From: Methanobacterium petrolearium
Lineage (GTDB): Archaea > Methanobacteriota > Methanobacteria > Methanobacteriales > Methanobacteriaceae
Direction: 5' to 3'
Length of the DNA stretch: 59,069 nt
Assembly (NCBI RefSeq): GCF_017873625.1
Contig: NZ_JAGGKL010000010.1
Location: 32,001 to 91,069 of the forward strand
The position numbers and the translations under genes were made by a program. The notes below the pieces were generated by a model. It was not told where the DNA came from. It made no database searches and saw only the letters and a program-made list of their open reading frames with translations. Position 1 is the stretch's first letter; every line of letters begins with the position of its first letter. Below, piece after piece: positions 44,703-54,035 of the stretch.

Positions 44703-47700
44703 TCATGGCACCATTAAATAACCTTGATCGTAGATCACTGATTCATTCTCCCTAAGCGAACCATCGGGGTTTCTAGGAGTTTCTACATGATAAACATGAT
44801 TGTCACTTCCAACAAAACATCTATGTTCATAACCCTGTACCCAAGAACGATGAACGTTAAAATATTGCCAATAGTCTAAAGGAAAATAATTGGTCCTTAG
44901 GCTAAGGAGTAAACTTCCAGAACCAACCATAAAACCAATACTTGCTCCAAAAGGCCCTGCCACAACAGATCCACTAAAAATAAGGCCATATATGCCATAT
45001 GCAGAAATTCCAGTTGTTGTAGTGTATGCAATATCTCCGGGGAGTGTATCTTGATGTGTAGATACAAACTGGAAAATATTACCACTATTTTCCGAAATTG
45101 TTTTAGCCAAAAATATATTTGTTGCAATCAATCCAACCATATTAGTACCTATTATTGGATTTAGTAAAAGAATAGAAGGGTTGTTAACAAGGAACATAGC
45201 AGCGCTTTCTAAAGACATCATAGCACTGCTCATGAAACCTGTGAGTCCTTCTTTAACATTATCTGCCATTCCACTGAAGTCTATGGTTCCATTATTGTTT
45301 TCGAGGATGTCTTTTATTGTTGTGTTATGGGCCCATAAACTCTCACCCCAATCATAGGCTAATTCTGTTTGAGGGTCATTATAACAGAAATTACCGCATA
45401 TATCAAGGGGTGAAGCACAATCTCTAACTATTCCAGTAACTGGATCGATAATAAGAAACATGCTATTATCTCCAGCCCTTTTAATTATAGTGTAACCATC
45501 ATTCTCAAATATAACTAATGGTTCACCATCTATGAGTATGTCTCCAAGGCCCAGTGTGACACTTCCTCGTGGGTCGTCTCCAAATCCTAATGCTGTGAAA
45601 ACCCAGTATTCTATGGGTGAAAAAGCTGAGGAACATGCATAGCGGAACGCCCTGGCATTAGCAGGGTTACCAATAACATCCATTCCCATCCTATGATCAG
45701 ATTCACCTGTAACGTAACAAACGTTAGCATCGTCCACCACAGAAACCACAACTGGAACCGTCCTACTCCATGTGACATTGTATTTGGATGCTGCGGCATC
45801 TGCAGTCTTATCATGACAGTACTCAACCAGAAGTGAAGTTAAGAAAGTACCATAAGCCGCCTTCATAGGACCCTGACCAAAAAGATAAGTCATATTACCC
45901 TCTGTGTAAGTGTAATTTGTTGTAAGATTGTAATTGTCCTTTTGATTCAACCAGTACCTTAAAATATCATCACTAACCCTGGTGGTAGCAATAGCAAAAC
46001 TCCTAACACCATCATAACCCTCGTACCAATTAGTATTGTTTATTGTTTCGTAAGCGTATGCTCCATTATGATAAATCAAATCACTCATTCTCTGAGTATA
46101 ACTTCCAGGGAGATTAATCAGGGTTGTACTGTTTGTATCTGGATCCACAACTGTTATTTTTTTACCTTCATCTCCAGGATAAGACAGGGAAATTATCAGA
46201 TCATCAGTAAATGATTCGTAGTGATTAAGCATTGCTGATTCTGTAGCATTATACTGAAAGACATTAGTATAACGGGATATTAATAGTTCTCCTAACTGGC
46301 TTTTGGTAAAGTTCTGAAGTTGAGAATCTGTCATATTCAGTATAGCGCCAAGATATGTCCGTGGTATTGTAGAATCTGAAAGATAATAATTTATATTGTT
46401 TATATCATCAAATACATCTGAATCATAACTGTTGGGATCAACTATGTGGGAATTAGCTAGATAAGCCGCATTAATCACTGTCTTGTTAATTACTACCTGT
46501 CCATTAACAATCAGATCGATTTCTTCGGTGAATCGATCAAATTCATTAGCTTTCCAAACCACACTCACCCAAGTCACAGACTCATTTAAAGGAATCTCAC
46601 AGGTTATATTCAGAGGACTGTATGTTTCATGGTAAATAGGAATGCTTGTTGTGGAGGTATGTGTCCAGCTAGGAGGCACATATGGTAACATTAAAGGGAA
46701 TCGTACATAAGGTGCATTTCCCGCACTCCATATTCTACTGTACCATAATATATCATCACGATCATTGCTTGGTGGTTGTTGAACTGTGCAATTACCCAGA
46801 TCATCCCACATACAATCATAGAGATAGTTAATTACATCCCAGCTAAGATAGTTTTGTTGGATATAATGGAAATCATCATCAGATAAACCCCAACAGTAGA
46901 CAAATTCTTGTAGAAGCTCTTCACTCCACCAGTCAGTGTAAAGATTTCCATATAATAAGTATTCCACTACATTTTCGGGAGGGATTGCACAGTCTATTAT
47001 TCTCATATCACCATAGGTTCTGGAAACATAATTTTTAAGTGCATTAACATTTTGGTCACAAGGATCTGTAAGGATCACAGCTAATTTATACCAGTTAAAA
47101 ACCTTTGTTTCGGTAATGTTTTGGTAACCCACTAATTCATAATAGGGCCTGGAAGGATCCAGGGCTGTGCTGGTGATATTCAGAATAGCCATTCCTGGAG
47201 ATAGTGTGGTCTCTTTGGAGACATTCTGTCCATCAACTGATGCTGAAACAGTCACAGTCACAGATTGTGTAGTGCCCAGATTCAAAATAGTTGTTGCTTT
47301 CCCATTGAAAGTGTAAACTGGACTGATAACAGTGCCTAAAGTGGTGGTGAAATTCACTGGAACATCATCTGGAATATGCCCCTCAGATGAAGTATCACTA
47401 CCCACATTGTTATGGGTTAAATCTGCTGTCACACTTGCATTCCCACCAGAATTAACAGATGAAGTATTCACAGTTAAAACCAACCAGGGATCGTAAATCA
47501 CAGTGCCATTTCTATTCCAGATATTACATGATGAAGGAATAGTTGAATTACTATAAATCACATTGTTGGTACCCCACCAGTTGTTAGTGGCGTTTACGGT
47601 GCTTTTCCACACCATAAGCCCATAACTGAAGTTCCCAGTGATTCTGTTAAAGTGTATCTCTGCAGAAGAGAAGTTAGAAAGCGAAATTCCAGTTCCAGTG

Positions 47701-49511
47701 GATGCACTGGTTATGTTATTATTGTATATTTGGACATCTGATAAATTACTGATACGGATCGTATTATTTGTGAAGTTGTTCCCTTTAACCTGAACACTGG
47801 AATGGCCTGTGATGTATATTCCCGCATCACCATTATCTTTGATATCATTCCCTATGATGGTGTTATCAGTAGAATAATAACTTAATATGATTCCAGAATT
47901 GTCCACTGTTCTGGACACAGTATTCGAGTACAGGGTATTGTTACATGAATGAGTTGAATAAATTCCACAACTGTTATCGTCTAATATATTTCCAGATAAG
48001 GTATTGTTATGGGAATTGTGAAGGCCAATTCCTCCTGTAAGGGTTAAGATGTTATTTGAAATATAGCATTCATTGGTTGAGTTTAGAAGAATACCGTATG
48101 AGGACGTGTATTGGGTAATAATGAAACCTTCTATTACTGAACCACTGCCAGAACTATTAATAGTGAATGTTGGGCTTGAGGGAGTACCAGATCGAACAGT
48201 AACATTACCGTCAGAAAAAATGCCCAGTTTTTTGTTAACCACAATATTTTCTGTGTAGGTTCCATTCTCCACCAGGATAATATCACCATCAACTGTTAAT
48301 GTATTTTCAACGGCTGTTTGTATGGTGCTGAAGGATTTACGGAATGCTTTTGAAACTGTCTGACCATCCAATGTTGCAGTAACCGTTGCTGCACCAAACG
48401 ATGGACTGGAGGTGAGTGTAACTGTAACTTGACCTCTTCTGGTGGTTCCAGTGGGAGTGATAGTTCCCAGATTGGTGGTGAAATGCACTGGCAAACCATC
48501 AGGTATTGTTCCAGAACCAGAGGTATCCTGCCCATGATTGTTATGGGTTATATCAGCAGTTATCTGAGAGTTGGATGTGTTGTTATGTGTTACATGAATA
48601 ACTGCACCACTCAAGTTTAGGACTAACCAGGGATCATAAGTCACGGTTCCATCATAGATTACAATATCTGCTGGTGTGTTAGAGGAGGTGACAGTGGGGT
48701 TGTTGCTACCCCACCAATTATTGGTCGCATTTAAAAAACCAGCTAAATCTGAATAAACACCATATTGATTTCCGAATATCTGATTAAAGTGCATTTCGAA
48801 GTTAGATTCAAAGAAATAAACACCATAATTGTTGTTGGATATTATATTTCCATAGAGGTAGTTATTATTAGAACCCTCAATGTAAATTCCAAAACCCCTA
48901 TTATTCGACACAATATTCCTAGAAATCAGATTGTCACGTGAATAAATCCAAATTCCAGCATAGTTGTTGGAAATATTGTTTCCAGTAATAGTATTGTTTT
49001 TTGAATATAAAAGTATGCCATTGCCGGTGTTATTCTGAATGTAATTGTTAAATATATTATTGTTTGTGGATAAACCACTAATGTAAAGTCCAATTCTGTT
49101 TCGAGTTATCTTATTTGATTGGATGGTGCAATTGCTTGCAGAATTCAGACGGATTCCAGACGAAGTAAAACTGGTGCCGCCAGTTATTGTGAATCCTTTA
49201 ATGGTTGAACCACTGCCATTTGAATTTATTGTGAAAACTGATTTTGAAGCATCATAAGCCTGAATTGTAACGTTGCTGCTGTTAGACTGTAAATTCAATG
49301 TCTTGTTAACAATGATATTTTCTGTGTAGGTATAAGCAGAGCCATTATCATCGTTAACTATGATTATATCACCATTAGATGCATTATTAACCGCAGCTTG
49401 AATGCTGCTACCTGGATTAACAGTTAAATTAGCAGCTGAAACTGTTCCATTGAAGGAGATTATCATCAAAAATATACTTACTATAATCATATATAAATAC
49501 TTTTTATTCAT
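44703..49511 (-). CDS. Large beta-helix adhesin-like surface protein
   Basis: A 1602-residue exported protein. Residues 1-26 are a signal peptide. Two right-handed beta-helix blocks (NosD/PbH1-type repeats rich in Asn) are each followed by an Ig-like domain: block 1 about 30-280 then Ig ~310-390, block 2 about 395-680 then Ig ~690-790. Both Ig domains share the order YDPWLVL, THNN, IPDG(L/V)PV(H/N)FTT, LGT and a SxDGQ(T/N)VSK end, as in bacterial intimin-like domains. The remaining 800 residues are a conserved but unnamed domain, with LLVEYCHDKTADAA and KYNVTWSRT, that also exists in the two neighbouring remnants. It has many N-x-S/T sequons. No LPxTG or PGF-CTERM anchor was seen. GGTG precedes the ATG. 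Confidence 0.85.
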   Translation of the reverse strand: MNKKYLYMIIVSIFLMIISFNGTVSAANLTVNPGSSIQAAVNNASNGDIIIVNDDNGSAYTYTENIIVNKTLNLQSNSSNVTIQAYDASKSVFTINSNGSGSTIKGFTITGGTSFTSSGIRLNSASNCTIQSNKITRNRIGLYISGLSTNNNIFNNYIQNNTGNGILLYSKNNTITGNNISNNYAGIWIYSRDNLISRNIVSNNRGFGIYIEGSNNNYLYGNIISNNNYGVYFFESNFEMHFNQIFGNQYGVYSDLAGFLNATNNWWGSNNPTVTSSNTPADIVIYDGTVTYDPWLVLNLSGAVIHVTHNNTSNSQITADITHNNHGQDTSGSGTIPDGLPVHFTTNLGTITPTGTTRRGQVTVTLTSSPSFGAATVTATLDGQTVSKAFRKSFSTIQTAVENTLTVDGDIILVENGTYTENIVVNKKLGIFSDGNVTVRSGTPSSPTFTINSSGSGSVIEGFIITQYTSSYGILLNSTNECYISNNILTLTGGIGLHNSHNNTLSGNILDDNSCGIYSTHSCNNTLYSNTVSRTVDNSGIILSYYSTDNTIIGNDIKDNGDAGIYITGHSSVQVKGNNFTNNTIRISNLSDVQIYNNNITSASTGTGISLSNFSSAEIHFNRITGNFSYGLMVWKSTVNATNNWWGTNNVIYSNSTIPSSCNIWNRNGTVIYDPWLVLTVNTSSVNSGGNASVTADLTHNNVGSDTSSEGHIPDDVPVNFTTTLGTVISPVYTFNGKATTILNLGTTQSVTVTVSASVDGQNVSKETTLSPGMAILNITSTALDPSRPYYELVGYQNITETKVFNWYKLAVILTDPCDQNVNALKNYVSRTYGDMRIIDCAIPPENVVEYLLYGNLYTDWWSEELLQEFVYCWGLSDDDFHYIQQNYLSWDVINYLYDCMWDDLGNCTVQQPPSNDRDDILWYSRIWSAGNAPYVRFPLMLPYVPPSWTHTSTTSIPIYHETYSPLNITCEIPLNESVTWVSVVWKANEFDRFTEEIDLIVNGQVVINKTVINAAYLANSHIVDPNSYDSDVFDDINNINYYLSDSTIPRTYLGAILNMTDSQLQNFTKSQLGELLISRYTNVFQYNATESAMLNHYESFTDDLIISLSYPGDEGKKITVVDPDTNSTTLINLPGSYTQRMSDLIYHNGAYAYETINNTNWYEGYDGVRSFAIATTRVSDDILRYWLNQKDNYNLTTNYTYTEGNMTYLFGQGPMKAAYGTFLTSLLVEYCHDKTADAAASKYNVTWSRTVPVVVSVVDDANVCYVTGESDHRMGMDVIGNPANARAFRYACSSAFSPIEYWVFTALGFGDDPRGSVTLGLGDILIDGEPLVIFENDGYTIIKRAGDNSMFLIIDPVTGIVRDCASPLDICGNFCYNDPQTELAYDWGESLWAHNTTIKDILENNNGTIDFSGMADNVKEGLTGFMSSAMMSLESAAMFLVNNPSILLLNPIIGTNMVGLIATNIFLAKTISENSGNIFQFVSTHQDTLPGDIAYTTTTGISAYGIYGLIFSGSVVAGPFGASIGFMVGSGSLLLSLRTNYFPLDYWQYFNVHRSWVQGYEHRCFVGSDNHVYHVETPRNPDGSLRENESVIYDQGYLMVP

Positions 49512-49816
49512 ACTAACACCACAAATTCCTTTTAGAAGAACTACTATTTAATACTTTTTATTAAAAAATTAATAAACAATGGAATTGAAGGGGTGAAAAT
49601 AGTTTTATCAAATTGCATTTTGGGACATATGTTATAATTAAGCTGTTTAAAATAGGTTTTATTTTAATATAATGATTATAAGAAGGAATATTGATAAAAA
49701 ATGGGATGAATTAAAAATAAAAGGAAAAATAAGGAATAAAATGTAATTTTAAAAAGGGGGAAAATAAGGAAATGGAAGTACTTAAAAACTGCCATTTAGA
49801 TAAATACCTGCCACAG
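49512..49816. other. AT-rich upstream region of the adhesin gene
   Basis: 305 bases without an ORF. A TATA-like TATTAAATAG (minus strand, roughly 49543-49556) and a GGTG SD give the adhesin promoter. I see no phase-variable repeat tract here. Confidence 0.5.
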
Positions 49817-50155
49817 TTATTTTTCCTGATTTAAAATTGCTTCAATTTTCTTTTCCATTTGTGGAAGTTCGTTGTAAATAACATTCCAAATTATATTCCA
49901 TTCAACACCAGAATAGTGGTGAATGAGTTTATCCCGTAAACCTGCAGCTTTTTTCCATTCAATTTGTGGGTTGGCATTTTTAAATTCAATTGATATACTC
50001 TTTGAGACCTCACCTATAATCTCTAAACTCCTTGAAACTGCTCTTTGCAATACCGGATCCGATAAAAAATCTTCAAATTCTAATGATTTTGTCTGGTTTT
50101 CTACAAGGTGTATCTCATCTAGAATGTGGTATAGGAATACTTCATCTTTGTTCAC
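49817..50155 (-). CDS. HepT-type HEPN ribonuclease toxin (second pair)
   Basis: A 112-residue HEPN/DUF86 protein. The RNase motif R-x4-H is LRDKLIHHYSG (R74, H79), and the tyrosine two residues after the histidine (Y81) is the adenylylation site of MntA-controlled toxins. The start is GTG 50155, with GAGGTG seven bases upstream; the longer frame from 50176 starts inside that SD. It overlaps mntA by 14 bases, exactly as in the first pair at 33 kb, though the sequences differ. Toxin role is inferred from the family. Confidence 0.85.
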   Translation of the reverse strand: MNKDEVFLYHILDEIHLVENQTKSLEFEDFLSDPVLQRAVSRSLEIIGEVSKSISIEFKNANPQIEWKKAAGLRDKLIHHYSGVEWNIIWNVIYNELPQMEKKIEAILNQEK

Positions 50156-50429
50156 ACCATAACACCTCTTTTTCAACAGTAGGTTTCATATAATGGCTTA
50201 AACCTCCAGTTGTAACCAGATCAACTTTTTTATCCAGTAATTTTTCCAGGAAAAATATCAGCTCTATAAAATTATGATATGTGGCCTCATTAAATTCAAC
50301 TAGAACATCAACATCACTTGATTCCTTCTCTTCCCCTCTGGCATAGGAGCCAAAAACTCCTATTTTGGTGACACTATATTTATTTTTAATTTCCTGTTCA
50401 TGTGCCTTGATTAAGTCCAAAACCCTCAT
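50142..50429 (-). CDS. MntA-type nucleotidyltransferase antitoxin (second pair)
   Basis: A 95-residue minimal nucleotidyltransferase with GSX10DXD as GSYARGEEKESSDVDVLV (G27-S28, D39, D41). It is the partner of the HepT just downstream; together they form a type VII toxin-antitoxin module in which MntA adds AMP to the toxin. It is shorter than the first MntA (111 aa), lacking the extra N-terminal segment. Start ATG 50429. Confidence 0.85.
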   Translation of the reverse strand: MRVLDLIKAHEQEIKNKYSVTKIGVFGSYARGEEKESSDVDVLVEFNEATYHNFIELIFFLEKLLDKKVDLVTTGGLSHYMKPTVEKEVLWCEQR

Positions 50430-50731
50430 TATAACACCAGGATAACCTTTTTATATCTTCAGATCATTTATATGATGATGATGATGATTGATATTAAGTT
50501 TTTAGTAAGTCATCTCTACCCCAAATGGTTAATGTTTGGTTTTGTCATATGGACATTTATTTTGACTTGTAGTACTATCTGCAGTTGGGATATTAATAAT
50601 ACTAATGATTTTAACTAAGGGTTATATCTCGGAAAGGGATTTCCACTTTTTGTGAATTAAAAAAAGGAATAGTCTTAGAATAGTTAATAGTATATTTGAT
50701 CGAGTAAAATAAAGGAAATTTGGAAGTATTA
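50430..50731. other. Intergenic region with a possible 48-codon membrane ORF
   Basis: 302 AT-rich bases. The only candidate gene is an ATG-TAA frame at 50472-50618 on the top strand, beginning with five consecutive ATG codons and containing a hydrophobic stretch (WLMFGFVIWTFILTCSTICS). It has no clear SD and I could not match it. The rest holds a promoter for the leftward mntA gene and little else. Confidence 0.3.
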
Positions 50732-51886
50732 TTAAATACTTCCCTCTAAATAAGTATCCGCCACAGCAGCCACACCTTCACCAATTTCCACATCCAGTCC
50801 CAGGCCTTGCATGGTCATTTCCAGGGCAGCGATGGTGCTTATTATTTCTCTGTGGGTTATGTTACCCATATGGCCGATACGGAAGACATTACCTTTAAGG
50901 TGGTCCTGACCTCCAGCCAGTTCAATCCTGTAACGTTCCCTCATGGTACCACGGAGTTCTTTGTCAGTTATTCCTTCAGGCATCCGGATTGAGGTCACGG
51001 TGTTACTGGCTGCTTCTTTCTGGGCGAATAATTCCAGTCCCAGGGCACTAACACCATTTCTGGTGGCTTCAGCTGCGAGTTTGTGTCTTTTAACCCTTTC
51101 TTCTAATCCTTCTTCCATGATCACTCTGAGGGCTTCCTGCATAGCATACATTAATGAAACTGCAGGGGTGTAGGGTGTTTCTGGTGGTACTGCGTCTCCA
51201 CTCTTTTTGTATTTTTTCATGTTAAGGTAATAAGTCTGATTTTCTGTCTTATCCACTACATCCCAGGCATCATCACTGAGGGTGATGGCAGCCATACCTG
51301 GAGGCGCAGCCAGGCACTTCTGTGAACCGGTAACACAAATGTCAATTCCATAACCATCCACGAACACGTCATCCCCACCCAGGGATGACACAGTGTCCAC
51401 GATGTACAGGGCGTCAAAATCCTCCATTATTTTACCCACCTGGTCTATGGGGTTGGCAACACCAGTGGATGTTTCATTATGTACAATGGTCACTGCCTTA
51501 ATATCTTCTTCCTCTTCCAGGATGTAACGAACATCATCAGGGTTAACTGCATGTCCCCATTCAACTTCCAGTTGCACAGGAATTCCGCCGTGGGTTTCGG
51601 TTATCTGCATGAAACGTTGTCCGAATTTACCTCCCACAATATTTAACACACGGTCTCCCTTACTGATGGTGTTGGCCAGGGCGGCCTCCATTGCGGCTGT
51701 GCCGGAGCCAGTGATAAGGTAAGATTTGTTTTCAGTCTGGAATACATCAGACATCATCTGGTTGGTTTCAGTGAGAATTTCACCGAAAATAGCACTTCTA
51801 TGGTTAACAATGTTCTCTGACATGGCCTTCAGGACCCTGGGGGCCACACGGGTGGGTCCGGGAATCATCAGTAAAGTTTCATCCAT
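50732..51886 (-). CDS. Class V aminotransferase (alanine/serine-glyoxylate or aspartate type)
   Basis: A PLP-dependent aminotransferase. The PLP lysine is in CVTGSQKCLAAPPG (K190 from ATG 51886). Other motifs are the N-terminal MIPGPTRVAP and NHRSAIFGEIL, SGTAAMEAA and the IVDTVSSLGGD segment with the PLP-binding Asp. In methanogens this family includes the aspartate aminotransferase and alanine-glyoxylate enzymes; the substrate cannot be fixed from sequence. I used ATG 51886 (MDETLLMIPGP), where homologues begin; TTG 51901 has a GGAGG and is an alternative. The next gene (mptE) starts divergently less than 100 bases away, so the promoters are close. Confidence 0.88.
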   Translation of the reverse strand: MDETLLMIPGPTRVAPRVLKAMSENIVNHRSAIFGEILTETNQMMSDVFQTENKSYLITGSGTAAMEAALANTISKGDRVLNIVGGKFGQRFMQITETHGGIPVQLEVEWGHAVNPDDVRYILEEEEDIKAVTIVHNETSTGVANPIDQVGKIMEDFDALYIVDTVSSLGGDDVFVDGYGIDICVTGSQKCLAAPPGMAAITLSDDAWDVVDKTENQTYYLNMKKYKKSGDAVPPETPYTPAVSLMYAMQEALRVIMEEGLEERVKRHKLAAEATRNGVSALGLELFAQKEAASNTVTSIRMPEGITDKELRGTMRERYRIELAGGQDHLKGNVFRIGHMGNITHREIISTIAALEMTMQGLGLDVEIGEGVAAVADTYLEGSI

Positions 51887-51928
51887 CTTTTTCAACTCCA
51901 ATTAAAAAATTTCCTCCAAAGTATTATT

Positions 51929-52714
51929 ATGTATATAATGGGATATACCTTATATATGGAACTGACCCTCTGGATGCAGTGGTACCAGCACATCCTGGAA
52001 GACTTCGGTTTTGTTCGGGAGGATGATGAACGCTCTGCAGAAATATTAAACAACATATTGGATGATATCGGGGCTTTAACACCACAAGATATCAAAATCA
52101 AGGATAAAGTCATTGTTTTCGGAGCAGGACCTTCTTTAAAACCCAATCTTGATGTTTTAAAGAGGATTAACCTAGATGAGTTCACCCTCATAGCTGCAGA
52201 CGGGGCCACAACCGCCCTTTTAGAGGAAGGAATAAGCCCTGATGTCATAGTAACCGACCTGGACGGTCGGATAGATGACATTATATCTGCTAACCAGCAA
52301 GGAGCCTTGATGGTGGTCCATGCCCATGGAAATAACCTGGAACAAATTGAGAAATACACTCAAAAACTGATGAATGTCCTGGGAACCACTCAGAGTGTAC
52401 CCCTTGCCAGTGTTTACAATTTTGGAGGATTCACTGATGGTGATCGTTGTGTTTTCCTGGCCATGGCCCTGGGGGCAAAGGTTATAATATTATCTGGCAT
52501 GGACTTTGGGAAGATGGTAACCCATTATTCCAGACCAGACCAGGAAGATGGTCCAGCAGACCAGATAAAACAGAAAAAACTGAAATGGGCCAAAAAACTG
52601 GTCAGGTGGGCTGCAGTTAATTCTGAAGTGAAGTTTTTGAATATTTCACAGGGAGAACCTGTGGAATGTGTGGAAAATATTGATCCAGAGTTACTTGAAA
52701 CCATAACGGGTTAA
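51929..52714 (+). CDS. mptE: 6-hydroxymethyl-7,8-dihydropterin pyrophosphokinase (MptE)
   Basis: Activates the pterin for methanopterin synthesis, the C1 carrier of methanogenesis. The 261-residue archaeal-type enzyme (MptE family, MJ1634 type; formerly DUF115) is unrelated to bacterial FolK. Motifs are FGAGPSLKPNLDVL, AADGATTALLEEG, PDVIVTDLDGR, VVHAHGNN and SVYNFGGFTDGDRCVFLAMALGA. The start is uncertain: ATG 51929 lies almost in the promoter, and inner ATGs at 51956 and 51974 (MQWYQHIL) fit homologues about as well. No good SD is seen. It runs divergently from the aminotransferase and 57 bases ahead of orc1/cdc6. Confidence 0.9.
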   Translation: MYIMGYTLYMELTLWMQWYQHILEDFGFVREDDERSAEILNNILDDIGALTPQDIKIKDKVIVFGAGPSLKPNLDVLKRINLDEFTLIAADGATTALLEEGISPDVIVTDLDGRIDDIISANQQGALMVVHAHGNNLEQIEKYTQKLMNVLGTTQSVPLASVYNFGGFTDGDRCVFLAMALGAKVIILSGMDFGKMVTHYSRPDQEDGPADQIKQKKLKWAKKLVRWAAVNSEVKFLNISQGEPVECVENIDPELLETITG

Positions 52715-52771
52715 TAAGTAAACATAACAAATATGATAATATCTATTAATTGAATTTAGTGGTGTGAAGAA

Positions 52772-53899
52772 ATGCCAGATCGTGTTGAAGACATTTTAAT
52801 GGGTGAAGAAACACTTTTCAAGGATATAACTGTGTTTAACCCGGATTATATTCCTGAAAATTTCCTTCATCGGGAATCTCAAATGGAAGCCTTGGCCCTT
52901 TGTCTTAGGCCTGCTTTGAAGGGGGGTAAACCAGTTAATAGTGTGGTGATAGGGTCTCCTGCCACGGGCAAAACCACAGCCATCCACAAAATCTTTGAAA
53001 TGGTTGAAAGAAAGTCTCAAAAGGTGGCCACAGCTTATGTGAACTGTCAACTTTATAATACTCGTTTTAATATCTTCGCCCAGATATATAAGCAATTGTT
53101 CGGATTTCTCCCTGCAGGAACTGGAGTTCCCTTCTCCCGAATCTACGGGGAAATAATGAAGAAACTCTCCAACGAAAAAAAGGCACTGGTAGTTGCACTT
53201 GATGATGTGAATCATCTTTTCTACCATAAAAATGCTAATCAAATATTATATGACATTTTACGTGCCTACGAAGTCTTTCCAGGTGTCAGAACTGGAGTTT
53301 TTGCCATAATATCAGATATAGAATTCCGTTTCCTGCTGGATAAAAATGTTAGTTCGGTTTTCATCCCTCAGGAAGTGATGTTTCAAACCTACACCTGGCA
53401 GGAAATGAGGGATATACTAAATGAACGGGTTAAAAGTGGTTTTTATCCTTCAGTAGTGCCTGATGAGATCTTAGATGAAATAGTGGATGTTACCAGTTCA
53501 ACTGGTGATCTACGTGTGGGTATTGATCTATTAAGGACCAGTGGGAATTTTGCAGAAGCAGATGCATCCAAAACCATTGCTAAAAAACATTTAGATAAAG
53601 CATTACACGATATAGGCTCTCAAAGCATTCAAAACACTCTGGATAACCTTTCTGCTGATGAAAGAGAGTTGTTAAGAGTGTTAGTTCAACGTGGTGATGA
53701 TAATCCAACTGCAGGAGATCTGTACAATACTCTAAAGGAGTACCGGTCGTTGAGTTACGCTTCCTTTGACCGGGTTCTTAAGAAACTGGAATTTATGAGG
53801 ATAATTGACACCAAATTCACTGGAAAGGGAAAACGTGGCAATTCACGGCTTATCCTGTTGCGTTTTGATTCTAAAGAACTGGGAAAATGGTTGGATTAA
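52772..53899 (+). CDS. cdc6: Orc1/Cdc6-family replication initiator
   Basis: The archaeal origin-binding AAA+ initiator. Walker A is GSPATGKTT (residues ~61-69). The Walker B-like motif reads ALDDVNHLF (D144-D145), with Asp where most Orc1/Cdc6 proteins have Glu. Sensor 2 region and C-terminal winged helix (LYNTLKEYRSLSYASFDRVLKKLE) are present. Length 375 is typical. Methanobacteriales carry two such genes; this may be the second paralogue rather than the one beside the origin, since no origin-like repeats were recognised in the flanks (52715-52771, 53900-54035). SD GGTGTGA lies five bases before the ATG. Confidence 0.92.
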   Translation: MPDRVEDILMGEETLFKDITVFNPDYIPENFLHRESQMEALALCLRPALKGGKPVNSVVIGSPATGKTTAIHKIFEMVERKSQKVATAYVNCQLYNTRFNIFAQIYKQLFGFLPAGTGVPFSRIYGEIMKKLSNEKKALVVALDDVNHLFYHKNANQILYDILRAYEVFPGVRTGVFAIISDIEFRFLLDKNVSSVFIPQEVMFQTYTWQEMRDILNERVKSGFYPSVVPDEILDEIVDVTSSTGDLRVGIDLLRTSGNFAEADASKTIAKKHLDKALHDIGSQSIQNTLDNLSADERELLRVLVQRGDDNPTAGDLYNTLKEYRSLSYASFDRVLKKLEFMRIIDTKFTGKGKRGNSRLILLRFDSKELGKWLD

Positions 53900-54035
53900 A
53901 TTAATTCTAGATGTATTCAAATTAAGTTGAATATAACCAGATACAGAATATTATAAGTTTCCCAAATAAATCGAGGGATATCAAGGATTAACATAATGCT
54001 TCTAATTTTATCTCTACATGTTTTAGATGTCATCC

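Noticed and set aside
50472..50618. 48-codon membrane ORF starting with five ATG codons
   Set aside because: No convincing SD or homologue, and the ATG run is likely a simple repeat; kept only as a note in the intergenic entry.
52715..52771. Replication origin next to cdc6
   Set aside because: No origin-recognition-box repeats or AT-rich unwinding tract could be recognised in either flank.
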